DNA of 64,000 bases from Limnobacter thiooxidans (GCF_036323495.1 NZ_AP028947.1:2418001-2482000), one strand, 5' to 3'; numbered from the stretch's first letter, positions 15,133 to 22,806 are shown. Notes: a model not told the origin generated them from the letters alone. Translations and numbers: made by a program.

Positions 15133-15537
15133 CTACTGTTCATTTTTCGCCCGGCCTTCCGAGAAACGTGGCAGGCCACGCAAGAAACGATCACGGCGAT
15201 ATGCGCGCTTGATGTGCCGTGGGAACCAGGTATTTGGCGTTAACAGGCTCTCAGCGAATTTATATTCAGCGTATTTGTAGTCGAGCATTTCCTTGCGCAC
15301 AAATTGGCAGCCCTTTTCGCCCTCCTCTCGAACCAACCTCTGTAGTGCGCAACCAACCGCCCACACAGCTAGCTGATGCCAAACAGACCAGTTCTTGGTT
15401 TGCACTTCTGCTTGCTCCCAAGCCGCAGCAAGATTTGACGACCTGGCGATTCCGTCAGGGGAGCGCACGCCTTCGACCAAAATCAAGTTGGAGGGGAAGA
15501 ATCGAAGGGCTTCGCGAAATGCTTTGCGGTAATTCAT
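15133..15537 (-). CDS. Hypothetical basic protein (cassette)
   Basis: The 134-residue soluble protein starts MNYRKAFREALRFFPSNLIL and ends in a basic stretch (IKRAYRRDRFLRGLPRFSEG). The middle is helical (AAAWEQAEVQTKNWSVWHQLAVWAVGCALQRLV). No family was recognised and no membrane signal is evident. It occupies one cassette. Confidence 0.6.
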   Translation of the reverse strand: MNYRKAFREALRFFPSNLILVEGVRSPDGIARSSNLAAAWEQAEVQTKNWSVWHQLAVWAVGCALQRLVREEGEKGCQFVRKEMLDYKYAEYKFAESLLTPNTWFPRHIKRAYRRDRFLRGLPRFSEGRAKNEQ

Positions 15538-15549
15538 AGCTTTGTTTAG

Positions 15550-15609
15550 CAGCCTAACGTTTGAATTAAAGGGCGCCGTTAGGCGTCCCGCTTGAATGAT
15601 GGGTTAGAC
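15550..15609 (-). repeat. attC site, the most canonical of the array
   Basis: AGCCTAACGTTTGAATTAAA lies at the left and GGGTTAGACA at the right; 60 bp. Arms GGGCGCCGTTAGGCGTCCC pair in the middle, and L boxes CTTGAATG/TTTGAATT are matched. Confidence 0.9.
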
Positions 15610-16002
15610 AATCGGCTGAAGTGGATACTCATACAACCAGACGCTAAGGGAAATACCAAGTTTGCCAAGGCGAATTAGGTGTTCAGGTTCAATACAAAGT
15701 GATAGAGACCGTGGTTCTGCTCGACATTCAAGGTATGGTGAGTATCCGAGGCCTAAGAGGCGCGCCAAAGCTTCACCTCTCGGTTCCAAGAAGTCGAGCC
15801 ACTCACCAATCTGTGCCTCGATCGTATTGGCTTCCGCTAACAAATTGATGCTTAGCTTCCAGGTTCCGATATCAGAAGGGTCAATCGCCGCCTTCGACTC
15901 GGTTGGTTGAAGACCCAGCGTTCTCGTTATAAAACTTGGATCGACGCCTGGACGGCAAAACACAAGTGTTGTAGTGCTGTCACTGCTCGTGTCGGTTTTC
16001 AT
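15604..16002 (-). CDS. DUF4279 family protein (cassette)
   Basis: The 132-residue protein follows the DUF4279 pattern: TTLVFCRPGVDPSFITRTLGLQPTES near the start, GTWKLSI near residue 47, IEAQIGEWLDFLEPR near 65, and the C-terminal LGISLSVWLYEYP. Members are small proteins of unknown function, sometimes called immunity-like. The stop codon overlaps the attC core. Confidence 0.8.
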   Translation of the reverse strand: MKTDTSSDSTTTLVFCRPGVDPSFITRTLGLQPTESKAAIDPSDIGTWKLSINLLAEANTIEAQIGEWLDFLEPRGEALARLLGLGYSPYLECRAEPRSLSLCIEPEHLIRLGKLGISLSVWLYEYPLQPIV

Positions 16003-16006
16003 AGGG

Positions 16007-16098
16007 TTGTCTAACGTTGTAGGTAAGGGGCGGCCCAGTTGCGGGACGTCCAGTGGAGGCCGAAGGCCGCAACGGCCTTGACCGTAATGTTAGGGGTC
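16007..16098 (-). repeat. attC site
   Basis: TGTCTAACGTTGTAGGTAAGG lies at the left and TGTTAGGGG at the right. GGCCGAAGGCC and GCAACGGCC lie in the central stem. Confidence 0.85.
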
Positions 16099-16468
16099 AT
16101 AGGGAAAGACGACGCCAAATAGCAGGGCCTACGACGAAGGCGACAGCGCCAACTAAGAAATTTGCATAAGTAGCGTACATGATGGAGTGCGATGCATCCG
16201 GCACCTGGACTAGTTTGGCGACAAGCGTAGGGACGGCCATAGCGCCGAAAAAAACTACCAACCAAGTGAGCATAAGTGCGACAAAGACAAGTTTTCCGAG
16301 GAGCGAGTAGTTACCTGGAGGAGAGGCTGCTAGCTGAACCCACATATTGGAACCTTTTATCGCTGCGCTCCCTCGGTTGTAACGATAGGCGGCTAAGCCG
16401 ACCCCGCAAGGAACCCACTGAACAACTCCTGCTAGCAAGCCAGATACAACGACGAGAGCTTCGTGCAT
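16097..16468 (-). CDS. Small membrane protein (cassette)
   Basis: The 123-residue product has hydrophobic segments at about residues 5-25, 58-82 and 92-115 (LVFVALMLTWLVVFFGAMAVP and YANFLVGAVAFVVGPAIW among them) and a basic C-terminus (WRRLSL). No family was recognised. It is likely an inner-membrane protein. Confidence 0.6.
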   Translation of the reverse strand: MHEALVVVSGLLAGVVQWVPCGVGLAAYRYNRGSAAIKGSNMWVQLAASPPGNYSLLGKLVFVALMLTWLVVFFGAMAVPTLVAKLVQVPDASHSIMYATYANFLVGAVAFVVGPAIWRRLSL

Positions 16469-16477
16469 AAAGAACTG

Positions 16478-16569
16478 ACCCCTAACGTTGGAGGTAAGGG
16501 GCGCTGTGCTGCGCTTTATCGCGCAGCACAGCGACCTGAGGGAGCGGCCTTGACCGCAGTGTTGGGCAT
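16478..16569 (-). repeat. attC site
   Basis: CCCTAACGTTGGAGGTAAGG lies at the left and TGTTGGGC at the right. Arms GCGCTGTGCTGCG and CGCAGCACAGCG form the stem. It shares 25 bp with the shortened site at 7508. Confidence 0.85.
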
Positions 16570-16585
16570 CACGGTGAAGAAACGC

Positions 16586-16921
16586 TTACGGTTTTTTGAG
16601 CACATATGACACCTTTGCACCCGCACATTTGAACCTGCCCGCCAAGCCATAACAGGCCTCAAGCGTGACCTCGATCGGAAGCTCTTCAGAAATATGGAGA
16701 GCATCAATTACGTTTTCTGAACTCAGTTCGGACAATTCAAGATCTGTGACACCCGAAAACGTAAGAGTTACTTCAGCCCCTTTTTGCTTATCAGCATCTA
16801 TGTAGAAGATAACCAATGTGATCGTTCCAGGTTGAACGAAGGCAATGCTCTTTATCTTCCCGTCGCAGAAGAGCGGCCAATACCCGAAGTAGGATTCAAC
16901 TTTGTCAGCGTGCTCGATCAT
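16586..16921 (-). CDS. Imm50-like immunity-type protein (cassette)
   Basis: From the ATG at 16921 the product has 111 residues. GYWPLFCDGKIKSIAF, ITLVIFYIDAD, AEVTLTFSGVTDLELSEL and ENVIDALHI match my memory of the Imm50 pattern (a beta-rich protein with DxxI and LxFxGVxxLxL). Imm50 proteins neutralise secreted toxins in polymorphic toxin systems. No cognate toxin gene is visible nearby. The longer frame to 16951 lacks support. Confidence 0.65.
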   Translation of the reverse strand: MIEHADKVESYFGYWPLFCDGKIKSIAFVQPGTITLVIFYIDADKQKGAEVTLTFSGVTDLELSELSSENVIDALHISEELPIEVTLEACYGLAGRFKCAGAKVSYVLKKP

Positions 16922-16930
16922 GTTCTTGTG

Positions 16931-17006
16931 ACGCCCAACGTTGAAAATCACCGGGTGCAGGCAAGCGCAGCTTGCCGGAAGTCCGGTGGATTGTAATGTT
17001 AGAACG
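16931..17006 (-). repeat. attC site
   Basis: CGCCCAACGTTG lies at the left and TGTTAGAACG at the right. Arms GGCAAGCGCAGCTTGCC form a clean hairpin, with CACCGGG and CCGGTGG outside it. Confidence 0.85.
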
Positions 17007-17008
17007 CT

Positions 17009-17356
17009 TCACGCCCATGCCACCACCCAGGACAGAAAAATGTGAGGCTTGAGCTGCAAAATGAAGTATGGAATTTTTGGCTCATTGAACTTAAGGATGA
17101 GCCGTTCAAGTCCTCTATCGGTTTCAATCGTCCACTCGACTATCCCCACCAGTTTGATTTCGGCCTGCAATAGATTGGCATGCCACCACTTGAACGAAAA
17201 CTCGCCTTCGTCTGGTGCGATGGTAGCGATGAGTTTGTCGGCTCCTCTTACGGAGACGAACTCAGCTCCGTAATACCACTCCGTTCCCGGCGTCATTAGC
17301 CGTGGCTCTGCTTCAAAAAACGCGAGATAGTCGACGAGTTCAGGAGTGATTGTCAT
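17009..17356 (-). CDS. Hypothetical protein (cassette)
   Basis: The 115-residue protein reads MTITPELVDYLAFFEAEPR, WYYGAEFVSVRGADKL, EFSFKWWHANLLQAEIKLVGIVEWTIE, and ends IFLSWVVAWA. It is beta-rich with many aromatic residues, similar in style to small immunity or lipid-binding proteins. No family was recognised. Confidence 0.6.
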   Translation of the reverse strand: MTITPELVDYLAFFEAEPRLMTPGTEWYYGAEFVSVRGADKLIATIAPDEGEFSFKWWHANLLQAEIKLVGIVEWTIETDRGLERLILKFNEPKIPYFILQLKPHIFLSWVVAWA

Positions 17357-17358
17357 AA

Positions 17359-17471
17359 CGTTCTAACGTTTGAGGTAACCGGACCGTTGCGGTATGCGGC
17401 TAAAGGCCCAGAATGAAATAAAGAGCTTTAGCCGCATACCGCAATGGGTCCGGTTGAGCGAATGGTTAGGC
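17359..17471 (-). repeat. attC site with a long near-perfect hairpin
   Basis: TTCTAACGTTTGAGGTAACC lies at the left and GGTTAGGCG at the right, about 113 bp. The arms CCGGACCGTTGCGGTATGCG and CGCATACCGCAATGGGTCCG pair almost throughout. Confidence 0.9.
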
Positions 17472-17546
17472 GTCAGTTCTTTGCACACTGTTGCGCCATC
17501 TGTTTGGTGACAGGGAAACATGTTCTGTTCTATAGCGCTGGCAACT

Positions 17547-17948
17547 TTAGAACTTGTCTTGTTTATTTCGTTGCGTTCGTAGCTTGTGCTTTCCATACAA
17601 CTTTAGACCGGCTAGAACTGCGACAGCTCCAGCAGAGAAATAACCTACAACTGGTCCGACAGTCAGTATCAAAGGTACATTCGCTAGTCCTAGCCACATG
17701 AGCGCGGCACCAAAGATACCAGGACTGGCTATCACCATTCCGGCCTTTGCAATTAGTGCTGCTATCACTCCGTAACTCGCCACATCCTCTACGAAATCAA
17801 TTGTTGATTTCTGTTCAAGCTTAGGCATTTGGATCTTTGTGGGTTCCACTTCCGTTCGACTGAACAAAAATCTATAGATGCGACGCAAGATCAGGAACGA
17901 GATTAGTGCAATTGCAGCCAATACGAGGGTTTCTAGTATTACAAGCAT
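17547..17948 (-). CDS. Membrane protein of unknown function (cassette)
   Basis: The 133-residue product has an N-terminal membrane segment (LVILETLVLAAIALISFLIL), a polar linker with EVEPTKIQMPKLEQKSTIDF, and two more hydrophobic segments (about residues 58-82 and 88-115, GVIAALIAKAGMVIASPG and VPLILTVGPVVGYFSAGAVAVL). The C-terminus is very basic (KHKLRTQRNKQDKF). No family was recognised. Confidence 0.6.
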   Translation of the reverse strand: MLVILETLVLAAIALISFLILRRIYRFLFSRTEVEPTKIQMPKLEQKSTIDFVEDVASYGVIAALIAKAGMVIASPGIFGAALMWLGLANVPLILTVGPVVGYFSAGAVAVLAGLKLYGKHKLRTQRNKQDKF

Positions 17949-17975
17949 ATGGTGAGTGATAGCTGGGGTGTCTGA

Positions 17976-18056
17976 TGCCTAACGTTGAAGCTAACGGGCG
18001 GCTGCGGGCGGGCGAAGCCCGCTTGCAGCCATCCCTGTTGAGCGTGATGTTAGAAG
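17976..18056 (-). repeat. attC site that is also coding
   Basis: GCCTAACGTTGAAGCTAACGG lies at the left and GTTAGAAGCC at the right. The stem GGCGGGCGAAGCCCGCTTGC is strong. The gene at 17991-18362 reads through the right core and most of the stem before it stops. Confidence 0.85.
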
Positions 18057-18362
18057 CCCCTCGATTGCTGCAACTGTATTGAGCGGGGCTTCACCTTGAA
18101 CCGCAACAACCTGTGGCAGGAGTGCAAGCAGTTGTGTTTTTTCAGATTCTGCATTTATGCGCAGCGAATAAAAGCCATGGGAAATAACCCAGCCATTCTT
18201 TGATGCTGGCTCGGAGAAGATGGCTTCCATGGGACTACCATCGGCAGCAAAGAAAAGCCAACCACCTTCTGAAACATCCCACCCCTCGCAATACCTGACG
18301 GCGTCATTCTCGGTGGGAAAGATCATCAGGGTTCTCTCGTCGGTAGCGTAGGCAAAGATCAT
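17991..18362 (-). CDS. Hypothetical protein whose C-terminus is encoded by its attC (cassette)
   Basis: The 123-residue product starts MIFAYATDERTLMIFPTENDAVRYCEGWDV and contains WLFFAADGSPMEAIF. Its last 20 or so residues (from TSRSTGMAASGLRPP to the end) are translated from the attC itself: the R'' core codes for LLTS and the stem for the Ala/Pro/Arg-rich tail. The body, which looks like a small two-domain alpha/beta protein, is not assigned to a family. Confidence 0.65.
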   Translation of the reverse strand: MIFAYATDERTLMIFPTENDAVRYCEGWDVSEGGWLFFAADGSPMEAIFSEPASKNGWVISHGFYSLRINAESEKTQLLALLPQVVAVQGEAPLNTVAAIEGLLTSRSTGMAASGLRPPAAAR

Positions 18363-18363
18363 G

Positions 18364-18438
18364 GCTTCTAACGTTTGACATGAGGGGTGGCCGAGGGCGA
18401 TAGCCCTTGGACGTCCCTCTCGATGGAAGGGTTAGGCA
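18364..18438 (-). repeat. attC site
   Basis: CTTCTAACGTTTGACATGAGG lies at the left and GGTTAGGCA at the right. GGGCGATAGCCC is a perfect inner hairpin. It resembles the attC at 5491. Confidence 0.85.
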
Positions 18439-18965
18439 TTCCCGCCTCGACCTTGCTGCACCCGGACTGGCTTGCCGATTTCTCGGGCGATTGCTGCGAC
18501 GTGGGACTGCTGGTTATCTACGACGTACAGCTCGACATGACGAATGAGGTCTCGGAGCTCGTAAAGACGATCGAATGGGAACGAGAGGTTGTATTCAAGG
18601 TTGAGTACCAGCTCTTCTGCATTTTCGCTTTCAGACATGTCGACTGACTCAAATTCATTCTCATCGCTGTGCGAAACGTATTTGTGGCGTAGATCAATGA
18701 TTCTTTCGTGCTGCTCAAGGAGTGCCGCATCAGTGCCGAAGATCGATGAACCCTCTAGGCGCCGACGCCCGGCTCCGGAACTTACGAAGCACCTGGAATA
18801 GGCATTGATTGCGCCTCGGAAATGAGCAAGGAACTCGAGAATCGCTTCATACGAACTCCACAGATGTGGGTGACCAAGTTCCTCGGCTCTCGCAATGTAA
18901 TAGCGAGCTTCGTGAACTTGCTGCATCAGGTAAACCCACCGACTGAAGTTGTTCAAAGCGCTCAT
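18432..18965 (-). CDS. Helical protein, possible HEPN-like (cassette)
   Basis: The 177-residue protein is almost wholly helical: NNFSRWVYLMQQVHEARYYIARAEEL, YEAILEFLAHFRGAINAYSRCF, and HERIIDLRHKYVSHSDENEF. The RHKYVSH phrase fits the Rx4-6H signature of HEPN RNases, which act in toxin-antitoxin and phage-defence settings. This single motif on a helical scaffold is suggestive, not proof. The stop codon overlaps the attC core. Confidence 0.55.
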   Translation of the reverse strand: MSALNNFSRWVYLMQQVHEARYYIARAEELGHPHLWSSYEAILEFLAHFRGAINAYSRCFVSSGAGRRRLEGSSIFGTDAALLEQHERIIDLRHKYVSHSDENEFESVDMSESENAEELVLNLEYNLSFPFDRLYELRDLIRHVELYVVDNQQSHVAAIAREIGKPVRVQQGRGGNA

Positions 18966-18975
18966 GGTCTAGGAA

Positions 18976-19070
18976 TGCCTAACGTTGGAGGTAAGGGGCT
19001 GCGGCGCGAAAGCGACTGACCGAAGAAACCACGCCGGTTCCGCAGTCCCGCTTGACCGAAATGTTAGGAA
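18976..19070 (-). repeat. attC site
   Basis: TGCCTAACGTTGGAGGTAAGG lies at the left and TGTTAGGAA at the right. GGGGCTGCGG and CCGCAGTCCC form the outer arms of the stem. Confidence 0.85.
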
Positions 19071-19412
19071 TCATTTTCTAAACAATGAGATTTCGCTAAT
19101 TAGGTAACCAACTAAAGCGCCAAAGAGCCCGCCAAAAACAACAATTCCGAGGCTTAGAGGAAGGTCGAGCAACCAAACAACAATTTTCTGCGCGCCGGCC
19201 CACGAAATATCAACAAGCGAGTAGTAGTCAATATTCAATTTGCCCAGGACAGATGAAATGGGGATTGGGGTCCATTGCCCTTCCCTCAACCAGAGCAATG
19301 CCTGGTACCCCAAAAGACAGATTGATCCGAAAAAACCTAAAGCGCCGAAAAGGCCAAACCACTCCTCAATCGTTTTTGTGCGCTCAGCATTCAAAGCGCT
19401 TATCTGTGCCAT
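19071..19412 (-). CDS. Small membrane protein (cassette)
   Basis: The 113-residue product has three hydrophobic segments (about residues 18-42 GLFGALGFFGSICLLGYQALLWL, 72-90, and 92-108 VVFGGLFGALVGYLISEI). An N-terminal polar helix (LNAERTKTIEEWF) precedes them. No family was recognised. Its attC follows the stop directly. Confidence 0.6.
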   Translation of the reverse strand: MAQISALNAERTKTIEEWFGLFGALGFFGSICLLGYQALLWLREGQWTPIPISSVLGKLNIDYYSLVDISWAGAQKIVVWLLDLPLSLGIVVFGGLFGALVGYLISEISLFRK

Positions 19413-19417
19413 GGGAT

Positions 19418-19457
19418 GGTTCCTAACGTTCGAGCTAAGCGGAGCGAGGGGTTAGGC
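19418..19457 (-). repeat. attC site, very short
   Basis: TTCCTAACGTTCGAGCTAAGC lies at the left and GGTTAGGCA at the right, only about 40 bp. The central stem of normal attC sites is missing. Confidence 0.6.
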
Positions 19458-19458
19458 A

Positions 19459-19827
19459 TCACTTAACGGTGTAGCCCAATTGAGAAGCTAGGTTTCCAAA
19501 CCCCGAGTCGGTATAGTTTAACTGCCTTGCCATGGAGTTGCCAAAGTTCAACTTCGTCGTGCCGACAACTCCAAACTGGTTTACAAGAAGTGCCACGTCA
19601 GTGGCATCAGCAACGCCAATGGCGAAATAGCCCTTCATCTTGGTGCTCGCCCAATCACCCTGCAGATTGTTATTTGCCCACTCCTGAAACAATCCGTATG
19701 GGGTTGGCAGTTTCTTCTTCATTTTATCAAAGTGGGGGCCTCCCGGCAGTGTGGCCGATACGGCTGCCGTAAAGAAGGTTGCCGCCGCGTTGGCGGGGAT
19801 AAAGCTGTTCCATTTGATTTGGGGCAT
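19459..19827 (-). CDS. Hypothetical protein (cassette)
   Basis: The 122-residue product starts MPQIKWNSFIPANAAATFFTAAVSATL and has PTPYGLFQEWANNNLQGDWASTKMKGYFAIGVAD and a repeated short-residue C-terminus (DSGFGNLASQLGYTVK). A strong AGGAGG ribosome binding site 4 bp before the ATG supports the start. I do not recognise the family; the Ala/Phe-rich N-terminus could be a weak export signal. Confidence 0.6.
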   Translation of the reverse strand: MPQIKWNSFIPANAAATFFTAAVSATLPGGPHFDKMKKKLPTPYGLFQEWANNNLQGDWASTKMKGYFAIGVADATDVALLVNQFGVVGTTKLNFGNSMARQLNYTDSGFGNLASQLGYTVK

Positions 19828-19895
19828 TGATCCTCCTGTTGTTTGGGGCGCTGAACCGAATCTCCTCCCCGGGCCGTCAGCGGGCGCTCTTTGTG

Positions 19896-19990
19896 ACGCC
19901 TAACGTTGGAGGTAACGTGCAGCCAGAGCTGCGCAGCTGCGGGAACCCAAAGCGCAGCTTTGGGCTGTCACGTTGACCGAAAGGTTAGAG
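19896..19990 (-). repeat. attC site of the first cassette
   Basis: CGCCTAACGTTGGAGGTAACG lies at the left and GGTTAGAGC at the right. Arms CCCAAAGCGCAGCTTTGGG form the stem. Confidence 0.85.
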
Positions 19991-20272
19991 CTCTGCATGA
20001 ATTACAAAAAACGCTTTATCTCCCCGCTTATAACCTTGGCGAGGTCCAGTGAAGTGTTGCGGCAAGACTGTTAATGATCGCATCTCGCTGACGTGAAAAA
20101 TCTTCCAGCCAACAAATTCACCAGATCCACTACCGCCAGCGACTTGATAGGCTCGGAGAGCTTGATGTCCCTTACCGTCAACACCAAGTGTGTGTGGCTC
20201 CACGGTGCGACCATAGCCATCGTAAAAGAAGGAAATAAGGTTTCTATTTTGAATCGCTGCGGGTATTTGCAT
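19985..20272 (-). CDS. WYL-like small protein, first cassette of the array
   Basis: The 95-residue product reads IQNRNLISFFYDGYGRTVEPHTLGVDGKGHQALRAYQVAGG and then VGWKIFHVSEM. This resembles an isolated WYL domain (R-x-L-x-F-x-Y, R-x-V-E-P), here without a DNA-binding domain. WYL domains sense ligands and regulate transcription, often in defence contexts. As the first cassette it should be the one most strongly expressed from the integron promoter. Its ATG lies 9 bp from the attI core, with no clear ribosome binding site. Confidence 0.7.
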   Translation of the reverse strand: MQIPAAIQNRNLISFFYDGYGRTVEPHTLGVDGKGHQALRAYQVAGGSGSGEFVGWKIFHVSEMRSLTVLPQHFTGPRQGYKRGDKAFFVIHAEL

Positions 20273-20280
20273 GAATAGCT

Positions 20281-20345
20281 CTAACTAGATTTATAGAACA
20301 ATAACGGCGATATACATTTATCCGAACATCACCCTTAGGACTACC
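20281..20345 (-). other. attI recombination region, with probable cassette promoter
   Basis: The minus-strand core AGTTAGAGC at about 20280-20288 joins the first cassette to the DNA in front of intI. Between this core and intI lies the usual position of attI and of the Pc promoter that drives cassettes leftward. I could not fix the -35/-10 of Pc: TTCGGA and TATTGT with 17-bp spacing on the minus strand is one weak candidate. The right limit is approximate. Confidence 0.6.
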
Positions 20346-20389
20346 CACCTGAGTGAGCCCTTTGTAAAGCTTGGCTCTTGAGAAATATA

Positions 20390-20405
20390 CTGTACTTATG
20401 AACAG
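20390..20405. promoter_or_regulatory. LexA box overlapping the intI start
   Basis: CTGTACTTATGAACAG matches the CTGT-N8-ACAG LexA consensus exactly, extended outward by TATA on both sides. It overlaps the putative -10 TATACT and the ATG at 20398. A -35 TTGTAA lies 18 bp upstream of that -10. SOS control of integrase expression is the inference. Confidence 0.85.
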
Positions 20406-21411
20406 TATAACCAAAACCCAAAACTCGCCACGTTTGCTTGACCAATTGCGCACTGCGATTCGTTACAAACACTATTCCTACGCAACCGAAAAAGCCTATG
20501 TGTACTGGGTTCGGTTTTACATTCGTTTTCACAACCTGCAGCACCCGGCTGAAATGTCTGCTGCGCAGGTCGAAGCATTCTTGCAGTATCTAAGCGTCAA
20601 GCGAAAAGTTTCGGCATCGACACACAAGCAGGCGCTGTCCGCTTTGCTCTTTCTCTATCGCGAAGTTCTGAAGCAAAACCTGCCTTGGCTTGATGAAGTA
20701 AGTCGTCCGACAACTTCCAAGCGATTACCCGTGGTACTTACCCGCCAGGAAGTGAGCTGTGCCTTTAATCACCTTGAAGGCGTTCACCTGCTGGTCGCCA
20801 AATTGCTATACGGCACAGGCATGCGAATTATGGAAGCACTTCGCCTGCGTACCAAAGACATTGATTTTGACCACAACTGCATCATCATTCGATGCGGAAA
20901 AGGCAACAAAGACAGAGTTGTTATGCTTCCGGCTTCACTTGCTGGCGCTTTGAAACATCAGTTGCAACAGGCAAACCAGGTATGGAAGGGGGATCGAGCC
21001 AATTTACTACGGGGTGTGGAGCTTCCTGATGCACTGCAAGTCAAGTATCCGCGTGCGCCCGAAAGTTGGGCGTGGTTCTGGGTATTCCCCCAAGAAAAAA
21101 CTTCTATTTGTCCTGTTACCGGCATTCATCGCAGGCACCATTTGTATCCACAAACTTTCAGGCGAGACTTCAAGCGCGCACTTGAAAGTGCTGCCATTCA
21201 CAAACCTGCCTCACCGCACACTCTGCGGCATAGCTTCGCAACGCACTTGCTTCAATCGGGCGCTGATGTTCGAACGGTTCAAACATTGCTGGGTCACAAC
21301 GACCTGAACACAACCATGATTTACACACACGTTGCGAATTGCGTGGGCGGTGTGGCAAGCCCTTTAGACTCGCTTTCGCGATCTACCATAGCTACCGCAA
21401 GGCCATACTGA
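20398..21411 (+). CDS. intI: Integron integrase (tyrosine recombinase)
   Basis: IntI inserts and excises cassettes by recombining attI and attC. The product from the ATG at 20398 has 337 residues. Key residues are present: the first Arg in [14 protein letters not shown]-x-x-R in [12 protein letters not shown], His in [10 protein letters not shown], and the tyrosine nucleophile in MIYTHV. The insertion that separates IntI from other tyrosine recombinases is present in the [20 protein letters not shown] and AWFWVFP region. A TTG at 20371 would add nine residues, but the ATG agrees with typical IntI N-termini. It is divergent from the cassettes, the classic integron layout, and looks functional. 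Confidence 0.95.
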   Translation: MNSITKTQNSPRLLDQLRTAIRYKHYSYATEKAYVYWVRFYIRFHNLQHPAEMSAAQVEAFLQYLSVKRKVSASTHKQALSALLFLYREVLKQNLPWLDEVSRPTTSKRLPVVLTRQEVSCAFNHLEGVHLLVAKLLYGTGMRIMEALRLRTKDIDFDHNCIIIRCGKGNKDRVVMLPASLAGALKHQLQQANQVWKGDRANLLRGVELPDALQVKYPRAPESWAWFWVFPQEKTSICPVTGIHRRHHLYPQTFRRDFKRALESAAIHKPASPHTLRHSFATHLLQSGADVRTVQTLLGHNDLNTTMIYTHVANCVGGVASPLDSLSRSTIATARPY

Positions 21412-21771
21412 TGAAGCCCTGTCTTGTTCGCACTGTGAATTTAAAAATTAATGTAAAAATGTAAATTAATTGGTATTTAACAGCAAGCCATTTGCGACGC
21501 GCACTGGGTCGCATAATCAACATACAAGAGCTAAACACCTGATCTTACACGGCTGAATTTCACAAACTGACATGTACTACCCCTCATTTGAGGGGGATCA
21601 CGAAACACAAGTACGCAACAGATACCCACGGGTGATTGAGGCACATTCCGAAGCACAGCCGGCCCCACACTTTTATGCGCGTAAAAATGCAAAAACCGGA
21701 CAAACCCTTTCGGATTTGTCCGGTTTTTTTAGTCACCTCAACCCGCGCTACCCACGCAGGTCAGTGAAAAA
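21412..21771. other. Intergenic region after intI
   Basis: There is no credible gene. It holds an AT-rich stretch (21440-21475), a small hairpin with arms CCCCTC and GAGGGG near 21580-21596, and the terminator listed separately. Confidence 0.6.
21691..21730. terminator. Rho-independent terminator between intI and the diiron hydrolase gene
   Basis: Arms AAAACCGGACAAA and TTTGTCCGGTTTT flank a loop, followed by a T run on the + strand and preceded by an A run, so it can act in both directions. It separates two convergent genes. Confidence 0.9.
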
Positions 21772-22686
21772 TCAGGCGGCTACTGCGGCCTTTGAAACAG
21801 CCTTGCTCATGCGAGCACGCACTGCTTTTTTCACTTCTGGGTTCGGGTTGCGCATGGCGTTGTTGACTTGCTCAACGAATGCGTCGATTTCTTTCAGCAC
21901 GTGGCTGTTGTCGTGCATCCATGGGTGGAAGTCGGCTTTGAAGTAATCAAAGAAGTCGCTGGCGGCGTTGCGGAAAATACCGCCTTTGCCCAGCAACATT
22001 TTACCAACGGCCTTGTAACCTTGCAGGTGCTTGCCCTTGGTGTTGGGGTCTGCAAATACCAGGCGTGCGTGGAAGTAAGCAATTACGGGCCAGAAAATTG
22101 CGGTGGCCAGTACCATGCCGAAGCGGCGCAGGAAGCGGTTGTACACGTTGTCGGGCACAACTGTGTTCCACACGTCATAGGCAACAGCCTTGTGCTCTGT
22201 TTCTTCGTAAGCGTGCCACTGCCACATTTGCTTGAAGCCCTGGTCTGATTTTTCACCAGTCACTTTTGGATCTTTCAGAACGGCATCAGCCATGATGGCT
22301 GTGTAATGTTCCAGCGCAATGGTGCCAGCCAAAGACAATTTCTTGCCCAGGCCTTTTTGCAAACCACCCAGCAGGCTCCACAGCATTTTGTCCAGCTTCA
22401 AAGCGGGCAGACCACTGCGGTCCATCATTTCGTTGTATTCCTCGTGTTCGCGGCTATGCAGTGCTTCCTGGCCGATGAATGCAGTGATGGCCTGCTTCAG
22501 TTCGGGGTCAGTCACCTGGTCTTTGTAGGCGCGAACGGAGTCCATGAACAAGCGCTCGCCGGCTGGGAACAGCACGGACAAGGCGTTGAAGAAGTGGGTG
22601 ACGTGCTCACCCTGTTCATGCCAATTGTTGATGCGGGACTCGTCGAGGTTGATTTTGACGTCGCGGCGCACTGGAATGACTTTCAT
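21772..22686 (-). CDS. COG3687-type metal-dependent hydrolase (ferritin-like diiron protein)
   Basis: The 304-residue protein belongs to the Metal_hydrol (PF10118/COG3687) group. Candidate metal ligands are in helical motifs: GQEALHSREHEEY near residue 91, ALEHYTAIMAD near 124, and WHAYEETEHKAVAYD near 155, the E/ExxH arrangement of ferritin-like diiron carriers. The family is annotated as hydrolase, but the reaction is not established. It is transcribed alone, away from the regulator genes to its right, and a TetR-type palindrome lies about 120 bp upstream. Confidence 0.8.
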   Translation of the reverse strand: MKVIPVRRDVKINLDESRINNWHEQGEHVTHFFNALSVLFPAGERLFMDSVRAYKDQVTDPELKQAITAFIGQEALHSREHEEYNEMMDRSGLPALKLDKMLWSLLGGLQKGLGKKLSLAGTIALEHYTAIMADAVLKDPKVTGEKSDQGFKQMWQWHAYEETEHKAVAYDVWNTVVPDNVYNRFLRRFGMVLATAIFWPVIAYFHARLVFADPNTKGKHLQGYKAVGKMLLGKGGIFRNAASDFFDYFKADFHPWMHDNSHVLKEIDAFVEQVNNAMRNPNPEVKKAVRARMSKAVSKAAVAA

Positions 22687-22806
22687 GGTGTTACTCCTTT
22701 ATTTACAGCTGTTTTTTTGTTCGTTGAAATTAACCGTTACATCACACAATGTATCAATCATTCTCGACATTAACAACTGTAAACATTAGAAAAACACTCT
22801 AACGAT

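Noticed and set aside
814..20287. CRISPR array suspected from repeated short elements
   Set aside because: The repeats are imperfect, of variable length, separated by genes and show inverted-repeat attC structure, not constant direct repeats with short spacers.
20371..20397. TTG start for intI
   Set aside because: The ATG at 20398 gives a typical IntI N-terminus and 337-residue length; nine extra residues have no support.
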